Origin: Emydura subglobosa
Lineage: Eukaryota > Chordata > Testudines > Chelidae
Reading direction: 5' to 3'
Length of the DNA stretch: 64,000 nt
NCBI GenBank assembly: GCA_007922225.1
Contig: ML679956.1
Location: 19,470,689 to 19,534,688, forward strand
The notes under the pieces were generated by a model that saw nothing but the letters and a program-made list of their open reading frames with translations, ran no database searches and was not told where the DNA came from. How positions within the stretch are numbered: position 1 is the stretch's first letter; every line of letters begins with the position of its first letter. Below are positions 24,241 to 34,910 of this stretch, in pieces. The position numbers and the translations under genes were made by a program.

Positions 24241-24461
24241 ATTCATAGAATCCTAGAAATATAGGACTGGAAGAAACCTTGAGAAGTCAAGTCTAGTCCC
24301 CTTTGCTGAGGAAGAACCATGTAAATCTAGACCATCCCTGATAGGTGTTTGTCCAACCTATTCTTAAAACCTCCAATGACAGGGATTTCACAACCTCCTT
24401 TGGAAGTCTATTCCAGAGCTTAACTACTCTTATAGCTAGAGAGTTATTCCTAATACTTTTT
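24241..24461 (-). mobile_element. CR1 LINE 3' tail inserted in the older LINE
   Basis: Plus-strand text 'attcatagaatcctagaaat' then 'ggactggaagaaaccttgag' is the reverse complement of a CR1 3' end. The body continues for about 220 bp of CR1 3' sequence ('cctccaatgacagggatttc', 'ctattccagagcttaactac') and then stops. The older LINE RT resumes immediately after it, so this CR1 inserted into the LINE and is younger. Confidence 0.9.
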
Positions 24462-24515
24462 GTGGAGGATCTTGAGTATGCAGATGATATTGCCTTACTT
24501 GGAGAGACTACTGAC
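24462..24515 (+). mobile_element. Old endonuclease/RT LINE, 3' half, segment 2 (YADD box)
   Basis: A short piece of the same RT between two insertions. LEYADDIALLGETTD carries the catalytic YADD at 24477-24488. It is preceded by CR1 and followed by an LTR, and reading continues past the LTR at 25568. Confidence 0.88.
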
Positions 24516-25561
24516 TGTGCCCAGGTGCCAACTCATGCCAACACCCCTAGGCCTCAGCTGAACACTGATAAATAAATAGCTGGACCCAGTCTGGTTCACC
24601 TGTTTTAGAAGTATTAAAATAGGTATTAGAGTTATAAAAACGTGTTTAGGGTTTAGACTTTGTTGAATGCTTTTAAGCTGCGGCATGCATTCATCTCACT
24701 TAGAATATCTGTATCCCATGTTATAAGGTAATATTGAAGTGTTTGTTCTGAAATGTTAGTTTGCCATAGGAAGTGTTATATCCTGCCCAACAAAAGAAGG
24801 CCCATCAACACCAGACAAACCATGATGGAACATCAGAGGATGAAAGACTTTGTTGATTGTTCCCCCCGTTAAGGGGAGACATGCAACTGAATTCTCCCAA
24901 CAGCTGAACTTGTACTTTGAAATAGAAGGGGAGAAGGAATAAAAGGCTCTAACAAGGAGAAACTGTATATTTTAAGCTGCTTGGACTTGAGCAAACCATT
25001 AGCCATTACAAACCTTAAGCAAAAGATCCCCAGTGCTTGGTCTGGGTTTGCCCTAAAGGACATACAGAGCTTGCCTATTATAAAAGATTCTATTACCTTT
25101 GGAAACTTAAGACACGAATTCATTTGTGTGTATATATGTTTACCTGTTTTAACCTTGTAAATAACTCTCTCATTTCCTTTTACTAGTTAATAAATCTTTA
25201 GATAGTTTATTATAGGTTGGTCACAAACATTGTCTTTGATGTGAGATTTAAGGTGCAATTGACCTGCAGTAAATGACTGGGGACTGGGAGTAACCTGAAT
25301 ATTGCTGTGATCTTTGCTGTAAGGAACCATCTATCACAAAGGTAAGTTTACCTGGGTGACCAGATAGTTTGGAGAACCAAAGGGGACAGTCTGTGACTCT
25401 ATGTTAAGGCTGTTATAGTGCTTGAGGGGTTCACACTTGATAATTGATTGGTGAAAGCTAAGTATAGAACTCGCAACCAATTTGGGGTTTGTGTCATGCT
25501 TCTGAACAGTCTGCTCTGAGGTTGGTACTAACGCTTTTGAACCACTGAAAGACAGCTTAAG
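24516..25561 (+). mobile_element. Solo LTR (about 1.05 kb) inserted in the LINE
   Basis: The flanks share the 6-bp direct repeat ACTGAC (24510-24515 and 25562-25567). Removing the LTR and one copy puts the LINE RT back in frame on both sides, which supports these ends. The left end starts TGTG; the right end (CAGCTTAAG) is not the usual CA, so an altered end or a shift of a few bases is possible. A TATA-like AATAAAAGG (24938-24946) lies about 245 bp before an AATAAA signal (25189-25194), giving the plus orientation. No retroviral genes adjoin, so it is a solo LTR. Confidence 0.8.
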
Positions 25562-25567
25562 ACTGAC

Positions 25568-26310
25568 CAATTACAGCTAATGCTGGAAGAGCTGTGAAAA
25601 ACTCCAGAATCTATGGGACTTAAGATCATTGGTGATAAAACCAAAGCTTTGCATGCCTCCTATAAAACAGAAACAAATGACCTGCTGACGCTATAATGTA
25701 GATGACAATAATATTGAATGAGTGAATAGTTTTATTTGTCTGAATAGCTGATTGACAGTTGGAGGTACTACATCTAAAGAAGTCACACATTGGCTCAAGC
25801 TTGAGTGGCATTTCAGTGTCTTCAAAAACATCTGTTTGGTAGTGGGATGTCAGTGGGACAACTAAGATATGAGTGTTCAATGTGGTAGTGATAACTCTGC
25901 TATATGGAGTGGAAGAAACGTGGCTGTTAAAAGCAGATGAGGAGAGGAAACTAAACAGTCCCAGAGTCATAAGTTATGGGGTATTCTTAACACCATTTGG
26001 TTTGATGTCCTCACAGATGAGGAGATACTTAGATGATCCCAGCAATTTGTAGTCTTGCACCAACTGAGAACAAGATGACTGCAATGTCGGGGTCATGTCC
26101 AATGTGCAAAAGAAGGTACACTTTTTCAGAAGTTTTGTAGAGCTGAGGTTGATGGAAGTAGCGCATTAGGTCAACCATGAATGAGGCTGGAAGATGTCGT
26201 TTTGAGAGATTTAAGAATCCTAAATACTCCCATACTGACCCTTGATGAAAGAAGAAGACTTGTGTGGAATCATTCAAGATGGAAGTCCATTCTACATGCC
26301 ACCCTAGCTA
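25568..26310 (+). mobile_element. Old endonuclease/RT LINE, 3' half, segment 3 (C-terminus)
   Basis: The RT thumb and C-terminal region continue with QLQLMLEEL, then SMGLKIIGDKTKAL (the GLKIN..KTKVM block). Further on, with shifts, come LLYGVEETW and LLKADEERKLN (about 25896-25956, the LLYGAETWTL.KADERRL block), FDVLTDEEIL (about 26002-26030, the D.V.NEEVL block), LQCRGHVQ (about 26077-26102, the R.LRWLGHV block) and DERRRLVWNHSRWKS (about 26242-26288, the ..W..LA.DRSKWR block). Together these cover almost the full C-terminus of this LINE type. The 3' UTR end is not clear. Confidence 0.85.
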
Positions 26311-27189
26311 TTGCTGCTTGAGATAGGTCAGGTTTACTATTATCTACACTCTGTCTTCTTCTTGAGTATCATATGGCTGATAAAAGGATTTAGTAATGCA
26401 TTTGGTGGAGATGAGGGGAAAATGGGCTACTTAAATTTGTAGATGCTATAAAAGCTAACATCATGACTAAATAATAGAGTGACTGAATGCTTGTATGGGC
26501 TGAGTGGAAAAGGAGAACTAAATAACAGTTCCCAACAAATAGGTAGAAAGAAGGCCATATGAGAGAGGACACATATAATACAATAATAGAATTCAGACAT
26601 TTAGAAAATTAGGGGGCCAAGAAAGGATCATTTTGTTTGAATCTTTCCTCAGAATTCCAGTCTAGTATTACAGTCTAGTCATTGTAACCACAAAATGTAC
26701 TGTGTATCTTTAGAGATGAGAGGAATTGACAAATGAAATGTTGACTTTCTTTGCAAGGAGAGCCTAGCTTGTTTCCATCCAAAGTGTCTGGATGTAGCGG
26801 TCTGGCCAATTTCACCTGTTTGTATCTTGAGGACTTGGTCGGGCCGGCAGGAAAGTCTGTTATATTTTGACCTTATATGTAGTGGCTTTGCACCACCCAA
26901 GCAGTGCAAAACTGCTGGAGAGCTGCTTTAATGGACAGCTAGGGATTCCTCTGGCCTCAAGTGGCCTAAAACTTGCATCTGGCTCCATGCCACTTGCTCC
27001 CCATCCATTGATGTAGGGGGCATTCTGAGGTCATGTGAGGGGATATAGCTGGAGCTACTGCACTTCAATAAGCCCTCATTCATTATTAGAATGGTTCCTT
27101 GGGGGCCTTTCTTGCCAGCATAGCCTAGAGCACCAGAGCCCAGAGCTGAACCTGTACCAGCTCCTAATATGCACAAATATGGATCATTT
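26311..27189. other. Mostly unrecognised; GC-richer block near 26860-27180
   Basis: Directly after the LINE there may be some 3' UTR. A block at about 26860-27180 has 'ctccatgccacttgctcccc' type text and higher G+C, suggesting an unclassified repeat. Open frames 26679-26909 and 26928-27176 lie over it and carry no domain. Confidence 0.4.
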
Positions 27190-27282
27190 AGCTGAGATTA
27201 GTCCTGCTTTGAGCAGGGGGTTGGACTAGATGAGGTCCTGAGGTCCCTTCCAACTCTAATATTCTATGATTCTATGATTACA
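27190..27282 (+). mobile_element. CR1 LINE 3' tail (short)
   Basis: Only the last 90 bp of a CR1 copy. 'ctttgagcagggggttggac' leads to 'gaggtcccttccaactctaa' and two ATTCTATG end units (about 27260-27277). It is strongly 5'-truncated. Confidence 0.95.
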
Positions 27283-29139
27283 ATTCTCCTGTCCTGCAGG
27301 ATGGATTCCACTGAATAACACTGAGTTCCTGTAAAAATGACACTTCCATTCTGTAGGACAGATGGGATTTTGAGTGTTGAGGACTTGGCATTATCTTTAG
27401 ATGTTTTTTATAGACTTAAATAATTAACATTATCTTCATGTTATTTCTTGTACATACTCGGTGGAGAGCAGATGCCTGCTTAACATGATATATCCAATAC
27501 AGTTAGAGCCAAGTGCAGTGTCTACTTGCACCAGCACAACCTCAGTAACTCCTCTTGATTTGCAATCTGTGTGGAATATGAAGCATTGTTTCTAGCATTG
27601 TGTATATATTGTAGAAGATTGAGACTGCAGGCTAGGATGGCTTTATATACTTTCCACCTTTTAATATAGCCTGTTAGTCAAACTGAAATTGAGCAAATGT
27701 GGTGATGTCAAATATGAGAGTAAGAAGCGGCTCTGACACAATAGTCAGCAACTTTGCAGATCTGGAGAAAGAGAAATCATTTGTTTATTAAAGAAGGTGG
27801 AACAATTATGAGACCATAGTCAAGGCTGTGTCAGAGTTTTCAGTTTCACAAGGTAATGAACTGTTATGTTCAAAAATATTTTCAGAATAATAAATCCCAA
27901 ATATAGATTTGAAATAGCTCTAATTTTTTTTATGTATTTATTATACACAGGTAATTTCTTTGGTTTCTGAAATATTTGTTTCAGAATAGGTTGGAATATA
28001 GACATCAGTGTGTCACCCTTTTTTGAAATCCTTCTTGGCAAATATGCCTAGGGGGAATTTGAAAGAAATTTCAGTTACTAACTAGTATGTGTGTGGAGTG
28101 ATCTGCAATGTGTATTTTGTTGGTTTGATATGAAATTTGTATTGTTTGTGAACTTCAGGGATATACATCAATTTCATGCTGTTGTGTTTATAAAGAATGT
28201 CATCTTTCTTTCTAAGGAAGAAGTTTGCAGAGAGGAAACTGATGACATTTCCATGAAAGATATAAAGCCTTCTCTTAAATGATGTGTGTTTTAGAAGATT
28301 ATAGGTTTTTAAGGAATAGCTTGCTCTTTTATTATGAAAAACACATCAACACTCTTTGTAAGGGAAAGTAAGATTTTTTGACATTCTTTGTAAAGATAAA
28401 ACCCTTTTTCCTCCTGTCATGTTTATACAGTCTCTTGACATTCTCTGTTAAGGTAATGAATGATTGAAGATATGATGTGTTGAAATAACAAAAACAGCAT
28501 TTGTGTGGGAAGTGTTTTACATTTTTATGTACAGGTATCAACGTTGGCTTGAAGTAAGTATTTCTGTAACATTTCTGTCATGTTTTGCTAAAAAACCAAA
28601 ATAGCTCATAAAAAATATACAAAGAACACCAATTTTGTTCATAATTCTATTTATTCAGACACGCTAAACTTCATTTACTAACATTGAAGGTTTTCAGAAT
28701 ACCTTCTCCCCACATTTTGTCAGTACATTGTTCCAGACAGAGTGCTTTTCCTGTGCACATCATAAAAATATTTGTTTAAGCACTTTTATTATTAAAATAA
28801 AATAAACAGGCAGAGGACGAAGGGCACATTTCAAGTCAGTAGTATTTGTCCAGATTAAGGGAGCAAGTTGTCCTGTTACGACTACCACTGCAGGACACTC
28901 CAACATTGAAACTCTTGCCAATTGAGCAAGAGCAGAGCTTCCCCATTGCAGAGCAGGTAGAGGCTGTAATGGGTTGACGTACCTGGAAGTTGCTCTTTCC
29001 TTATTTTACCAGTTTGTAAGAGCATATATGTGGGGAACTTACTTTGCCAACCTCTTCCATGCAAGTGTCCAGCGAGCCCTGATAGTGTAATGATTCATAG
29101 CTGTTTGTTAACTTGCCCCTGAACTCATTAACTCATACT
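27283..29139. other. No recognised feature
   Basis: AT-rich DNA without identifiable transposon ends or exons. Short frames (27820-28041 minus, 28091-28282 plus, 28332-28541 minus) have no domain. Confidence 0.6.
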
Positions 29140-29895
29140 CAGGACAAACTGGTGGCCTAGTGCTGCTTGATCAGGACATGCTGGTGAATGATGGCAGACA
29201 CAGGGATGGATTTTAAGTGGCAGGCTGCAACTTTATTAAACTTAACACAGCAGAAGGGAGCTACCCACCCTTTCACCATACTTTCACACACCAGGCATTT
29301 TAAGTAGTTCCAGTATGGGGGTTACAGGGCTCCCCACCATATTTCCCAGAACTCAAGGTATACTCTCCTCAACCTACCCCTATGACTCAGCTCACTTTTC
29401 TGATTCTTTTTGTGCCCTGCCTCTGTGAGGGGGCCATAGGGTATTAAAAAGAGGAACTTGGCCCATGCAGACCATAAAATCTCCACCTATCCCATAAGCA
29501 GAAAATCCATCAGAAAAATCCCAGGTCATTGTCCTCAGGAAACTGGCCCTTTTAACCACACTGGAAATTGGCCACCCAGAGCTCTAGTGACTAGTTTGGT
29601 TGCATACCCCATCCACGGTCTGGTATCAAACACCTGATCCAGTTCCTTGTAACCCAGACACCAGTGCTTGTGTCTGACAAATGCACTCCATTGTCCCTGG
29701 AAAAAACTCAGGGTGATTATAATGGACATTCCTTATGCTTGACCACAGTACCACTAGTCTCCAAGAACATTCCGGTAACTTCACGATTCACCTATTTCGG
29801 GCTTTATCGATGTCTAGATTGAGGGAAACTACCATAGAGACTGGTAGGGCGGGAATACTGGCAGGTGTGGCTAGTGACACCAAAAGCAGACTTTT
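29140..29895. repeat. Unclassified repeat candidate (tentative)
   Basis: Base composition is higher in G+C than on both sides, and the text 'aagtggcaggctgcaacttt' followed by a long non-coding stretch looks like an interspersed repeat. Minus frame 29535-29729 (64 codons) has a Trp-rich sequence I do not recognise. An (AT)n run follows at 29918-29930. Confidence 0.3.
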
Positions 29896-30389
29896 CATAG
29901 TTTGCATTATTTTATTTATTTATATATATATAATCACTAATAAACAAACAAAAAACTCTGGAACATTATTATTCTTGAATATAACTTTGATTTCACTGAA
30001 ACCATTAGGAACTTTATAAGCATTACATGCTTATAAAGCAGGAACATTTATTTCTCATACATATATGAAAACCTTCTCTTCTAGGATGTCATATATTTTC
30101 AGATAATTATATTTAAGGTTGAAATTGCTTTTCCTTTTTCGTATTTTGTTTCCAGCATTTTGTTCTTTTTTTTTGCTATTCTTTACAACATAGTCAATTA
30201 AACTTATTAAAATGATTATGGTATATATGCTACATTTTCTGTCACGTGTCTCACCTCTTAATGTTCCTATACTTTTCAGCAAAGTTTCCATGATCTCATC
30301 AAGTATTTCAAAGAAGTTGATAAAAACCTTTAGGCTATTGTCAACGTTATCTAAATTTGCCTCATCTGCTGAAATGATATAAGCATTTT

Positions 30390-30879
30390 CATAGATTACA
30401 AGGCCAGAAAAGACCATAGTGATTATCTAGGCTGACCTCCAGTATAATTTAAGCCATAAGACTTCTGTGAACTAACTCCTCTTTGAATTAGAGTGGATCT
30501 TTTAGAAAAGCATCCAATCTTGATTTTAAAAATGCCAGTGACGGAGAATCCACTACAACCTTAGTAGACTGTTCCAATGATTAATTATCCTCACAGTTAA
30601 AAAATTGCCTCTTATTTGTATCCTGGATTTGTCTAGTTTCAGCTTTCAGCCATTGGATCTTGTTAATAACCTTGTCTGCTGGAATGAAGAGCCTTCTACT
30701 ATCCAATTTCAGTTCCCCTTGAAGGTACTAATAGACTGTGTTCAAGTCACCCATGAGCCTTCTCTTTGATAAGCTAAATAGAATCCTCATAAGGCATGTT
30801 TTCCAATCCTTTAATCATTCTCCTGGCTCCTTCCTGAATCCTTTCCAGTTTTTCAATGTCATCCTTGAATTATTTATTA
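30390..30879 (-). mobile_element. CR1 LINE 3' fragment, part 1
   Basis: Plus-strand 'agattacaaggccagaaaag' and 'ttatctaggctgacctccag' are the reverse complement of a CR1 3' tail of another subfamily. The body continues through 'gcctcttatttgtatcctgg' to 'ccagtttttcaatgtcatcc'. The copy is interrupted at 30880 by an AT-rich inverted-repeat element and resumes at about 31268. Confidence 0.88.
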
Positions 30880-31267
30880 CAGCTGGGCAAACAATAGATT
30901 TTTGATTCTCTGGAAATGTCAGGGGAAAAGAAGATCTGTTTTAGGTAAGCCAAAAAAAATTTTTTTTTGAAATTTTTGATTAATTGAAAAGTTAACAAAA
31001 AATCATTTTAGGTTGAATGAAATGTTTCATTTTAATTTTGAGAATTTTTGTCATTTTTAATTTAATAAAAGTAAAGGGAATTTTGAAATAAAATAAGTTC
31101 AAATCAAATAATCAAAACACTTCATTTTGAAAATGTCAGTGATTCATTTTGATTTTTTTCACATTTTTTAGTTTATTTTTTTCATTTAACCAATTTAGTG
31201 GAATGTCACCAATGTCACCATTTTTAGCTGGGGAAAAAACAGTAGGTTGAAAAATGTTGCCCAGCTG
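30880..31267. mobile_element. AT-rich inverted-repeat element inserted in CR1
   Basis: The ends CAGCTGGGCAA (30880-30890) and TTGCCCAGCTG (31257-31267) are perfect inverted complements. TA flanks both sides (30878-30879, 31268-31269). The 388-bp interior is very AT-rich with A-runs next to T-runs (around 30953-30968) and no transposase. CR1 sequence stands on both sides, so this insertion is younger than the CR1 copy. Confidence 0.75.
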
Positions 31268-31400
31268 TATTGTGGACACTGGACCTGGACACAATATTCC
31301 AGTAGCTGTCACTCCAATGCCAAATACAGAGGTAATATCCTCTTTCTACTCTATTTAAGATTCCCCTGTTTGTACCTCCTTGGATGCATAAGTTCTTGGA
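31268..31400 (-). mobile_element. CR1 LINE 3' fragment, part 2
   Basis: Continuation of the same CR1 copy beyond the inserted element. 'ttgtggacactggacctgga' and 'caatattccagtagctgtca' correspond to the C-terminal end of CR1 ORF2 on the minus strand. Similarity fades near 'ggatgcataagttcttgg'. Confidence 0.85.
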
Positions 31401-32103
31401 ACCCTAGTGCAGTTTCTACCTTCTTTGACAAATCTACAGACAGGAAGATAATAAGAAACCTCCTTCTGGTTACAGCAAACAGACAGGGAAATTGTTTTTC
31501 AGTTGCCCAATCACAATAAGACATTATAAGGTGACAATGTTTGTGTGTTAGCTCTTTGTGAGCAGTATATTGTGTAGATGAGGTGACATCACGGTTTTCT
31601 ATTACATTCAAATAATGGATTTATCTCCTATTGAGGTTACAAAGGAGGGCCACAGGAGCAACTATAGTGAAGGCATAGTGTGTTTTGATAAGATCTAGCT
31701 GTGCCCCTTTAGGTTTTGTGCTCTGGTAAATTGCATTGTTTGTTTTCAAAGGGTGATTATTTTTTACTATCTTTGAAAAAAGGTTACTTGAAAATAATAG
31801 ATACAAAATACTGCTCTTTTTGATGTATTTTGTGAATGTGCTTTTTACAAATTTGGGACTGTGACTCTGAACATTTATCTTTTTGAAAAAAGTGGGAAAT
31901 CACAGTGATGAATCATTACTCTGTTTCCTATTACAAAAATAAATAAATATCATTTAGAAATTACAGCAACATTCATCTACTATTAAATTTATGAGAAACA
32001 TATGTTTTCATTACTATATTTTTCTTTTGCTAACAGTAAATTTTTTCCCTGAAAATACAGGGATATGTTGATTTGTTCATTTGGTATGTTGTATGCAGTG
32101 CTT
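31401..32103. other. No recognised feature
   Basis: AT-rich DNA with short frames on both strands (31351-31611, 31621-31806) and no identifiable element. Confidence 0.6.
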
Positions 32104-32315
32104 TTGTAGCTGTGTCCTAAGATATTAGAGAGACAAGATGGATAAGGTAATATCTTTTATTGGACCAGCTTCTCTTGGTAAGAAAGTCAAACTTTCGAGC
32201 TAACACAGAGCTGAAGAACAGCTCTGTGTAAGCTCGAAAGCTTGTCTCTCTCACCAACAGAGGCTGGTCCAATGAAAGACATTCTCTCACCCAGCTTGTC
32301 TCTATTTGCTATGTT
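32104..32315. mobile_element. Palindromic MITE, family A, copy 1
   Basis: A long imperfect hairpin. Left arm text 'gatattagagagacaagatg' and 'atatcttttattggaccagc' is mirrored on the right by 'ggctggtccaatgaaagaca' and 'ttgtctctatttgctatg'. The inner arms CACAGAGCTG and CAGCTCTGTG surround a loop near 32207-32217. It is non-coding. The same family occurs at 47169-47330. Confidence 0.9.
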
Positions 32316-32454
32316 GACATTCTATGAACACACATACTGCAATTAACACGACCATATAATAAAACATCAGGATTGTTGTATTACCTTATTTTATGACATA
32401 TATTTATTAAAATGGTGCTATAATTTCATTTGTTTCCCATAGTTTGAGAAACTG

Positions 32455-32455
<1 letters not shown>

Positions 32456-32484
<29 letters not shown>
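32456..32484 (-). repeat. Poly-T run (29 T)
   Basis: A 29-base T run. On the minus strand it is a poly-A tail candidate for a retrotransposed sequence, but I recognise no insert to its right. Confidence 0.95.
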
Positions 32485-32488
<4 letters not shown>

Positions 32489-33554
32489 ATCTAGACAATA
32501 TGTGTAAGAAAGTGCCTCTGGCTTCAAAAGGCAAAAGTCACAACACAGAAAATATGAACATACAAAAAAAGATGTACACCCAAATTTTGATTTAAAACAA
32601 AAGATAATTCAATAAAACATAAAGATAACAATGGAAAAGCTATTATTTATAAGATGCCTGTACTACTTGAATGTAATTAATAAGAAAGGAAAATAAGAGA
32701 TGGGCTACTTCATATATTTGGCTATTTACTAATTATATTTCTTTTAAAAAAATTACTGTATTTTAACGTTTTTGATTTAATTACATTGTTCAGCATTGCA
32801 CTGACTGATAATATATGGATCTTGAAATGTCATTGTCAAATAGATAATTTGTCATTTGTGTTTCTTGTGTTTAGTTACAATCTTCTTTAGAAATTACATT
32901 TTTCATACAAAAACAAAGACTATGTTTTAGCTGAGTATTTTTGAATTTTCTTGCATATCATATATTGGTCAACACTGCACTGAGAGCTAAATGTGGAGCC
33001 TCACAAAGACAAGTAGCATTAATATATATATAGTCAACACAATAAATGAATAAGTAGTTTACTATTTAAATAGTACATATATACACATTTTTTCTATTTT
33101 TAAAGAAGTAAGTTATAGTTGCTCTCCATCAAGCCATAAAAATCAAACTGTAAGCTTAAAATAATATTATTTTTACCTTTATACAACCTTAACTCCAACC
33201 AAAACATTGGATGATAATTTTTTGGGATTCCTAATAGTTAGCGTTTATGGAATAATGACTGTTAAACTATAATTAAAACACTTATAAATGTTTTAACTGA
33301 TAAATAGTATTGCAATCCTCTCGCCAAACATTATCAGAGGGGGCACTGGCAACAACCAGTAAGAGCTTGTAGCAATGTGAACAGCCTGAAAGGAAGTAGA
33401 TGTGGTTATATAAAGTTAAAGGGACACTTGGCAGAGAGTACTGGAAACTCCTGTTGGGAAGCCAGGATGCAAAGATAATTGTGAAAACTCTTAAATTAAC
33501 CCTTCTCATTTTAAATACATCCAGTGTTTTCCATTTATATTTTGTATTTTGGTC
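32485..33554. other. No recognised feature
   Basis: Very AT-rich DNA. Minus frame 33282-33698 (138 codons) is Cys- and Tyr-rich, spans into the solo LTR and shows no family motif. It is treated as a chance frame. Confidence 0.6.
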
Positions 33555-33598
33555 ATGTTCAGGGTACAATTTGTAGAAGCATGCTAAACCTCTGAAAT
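33555..33598 (+). repeat. 44-bp direct repeat, copy 1
   Basis: This starts ATGTTCAGGGTACAATTTG and ends near AAACCTCTGAAAT. It is nearly identical to 34865-34910, with one substitution and two single-base length differences. Confidence 0.9.
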
Positions 33599-33650
33599 GG
33601 AAATAAAGAGGGAGGCAGGTTTTGTAAAGATTAAAAATACAGTTTGTCAT

Positions 33651-34440
33651 TGTCACAGTTTTGGGATAACTACACCTTTGACACACGCACACACACACAC
33701 AACGCTCCCTGTAGTCTACTTTAGCAATGCCTGTTCAGGTTTCTGGCCTCTAGTCGTCACTCCTCTATGGATAGGGACCTTCAATCTTCTCTCTCCAGGC
33801 TGGGGTGTTAAACAGAAGGTTCCTGTAGTTCACTGTGATCTCCCCAGCAAGTCAGTCTTCCTAAAGGCCAGGACCTGCACTTCTCTTTCTTTTCAAGGGC
33901 TATGAATAGAGTACACCAGCATTTAAAAGTCAACATGTGACTATTTCTCAGCAAAGCACATTTATTCAGGATAAGGAACACACAGAGAAAACATATAAAA
34001 AGCAATAAAAGGCTCTACACACATACTAAACATACCAGAAATCACTCATCAGTCCTATGGTTAAAGTCTTTCCAACCTTTCAGGCGTCCTCCTGGGTCTA
34101 AAGGTTAGGTCCATTTGCTTGATCAGAAAGAAGGCCCCATGTCTGTTTAAACTCAGCTTTTTGTACCAAAACAATTGCTTTGTCTCTCAACCTCCTGAAA
34201 ACAGGTAAAACCCGTCCCTCCCTTTACCCCATGTGCTCAGGCTTCTAACTCTAGGTATCTGCATGGGGGCTTTGGGTTTGTGCATTAATCACCCTCCCCC
34301 TCCCTTCCCCCAGTGATTTCAGGAACACACAAAACTTGTATTGATTCAAAAGGCTATGAGTATTTTGTGGGCTCATATGTCTGGCCCATCTCTGTACATC
34401 AGTCTTTGAAGATATGCCTGTGTTCCTCTTATCTGTCACA
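33651..34440. mobile_element. Solo LTR with 5-bp target duplication GTCAT
   Basis: A 790-bp LTR beginning TGTCACAG and ending CTGTCACA, so the terminal TG...CA rule is kept. It is flanked by GTCAT at 33646-33650 and 34441-34445. A 5-bp duplication with TG...CA ends fits an ERV or Gypsy-type LTR. The orientation is unclear: a minus-strand AATAAA (33961-33966) and a plus-strand ATATAAAAA (33983-33991) are both present. It contains a (CA)n run at 33681-33701. No internal genes adjoin. Confidence 0.85.
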
Positions 34441-34864
34441 GTCATGTCATATTCAAAACTTGCAGCTGAAATTTAAACCTTAGCTTTGTATTTCTTTTTT
34501 AACAATTTGATGGAGAACAACCAACCAAAATGCATGTTAAATGAATTTTTTTGGTTTGGTTAAGATTGTATGTACAGCCCAGACAGATGTATTTTGCATA
34601 TGTGCATATTCTTTCGATAACAGCACTCTATTCCCTTGCCTCAGCAGCAAGTTTAGAGGAATTTGGGAGCATAGCACTTCACTCACTCAGCTACGTAAGT
34701 TCAGAGGATGCTAGAGAAAGAATGTGTGATACAGCAGGAACCTCACTCAAACCTTTGTTTTCTAAAGGCTCTCAATGACTACATGATTGCAAGAAGCCTA
34801 GTGGCAAGCATTTTTGCAATAGACTTAACATTGCATAGACTAAACAACAGGATTTTTTTTGTTT

Positions 34865-34910
34865 ATGTTCAGGGTATAATTTTGTAGAAGCATGCTAAAC
34901 CTCTTGAAAT
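34865..34910 (+). repeat. 44-46-bp direct repeat, copy 2
   Basis: Second copy of 33555-33598, about 1.31 kb downstream on the same strand, on the other side of the solo LTR. Text before and after the two copies differs, so the shared block is short and has sharp ends. Confidence 0.9.

Noticed and set aside
24345..24575. A single 76-codon gene containing YADD
   Set aside because: The frame fuses CR1 tail, LINE RT and LTR sequence; only 24462-24515 is RT.
30055..30417. 120-codon minus-strand frame rich in Lys and Ile
   Set aside because: Its start lies in a CR1 3' tail and the rest shows no domain; treated as chance.
33282..33698. 138-codon minus-strand frame
   Set aside because: It crosses the end of a solo LTR and a (CA)n run, and has no family motif.
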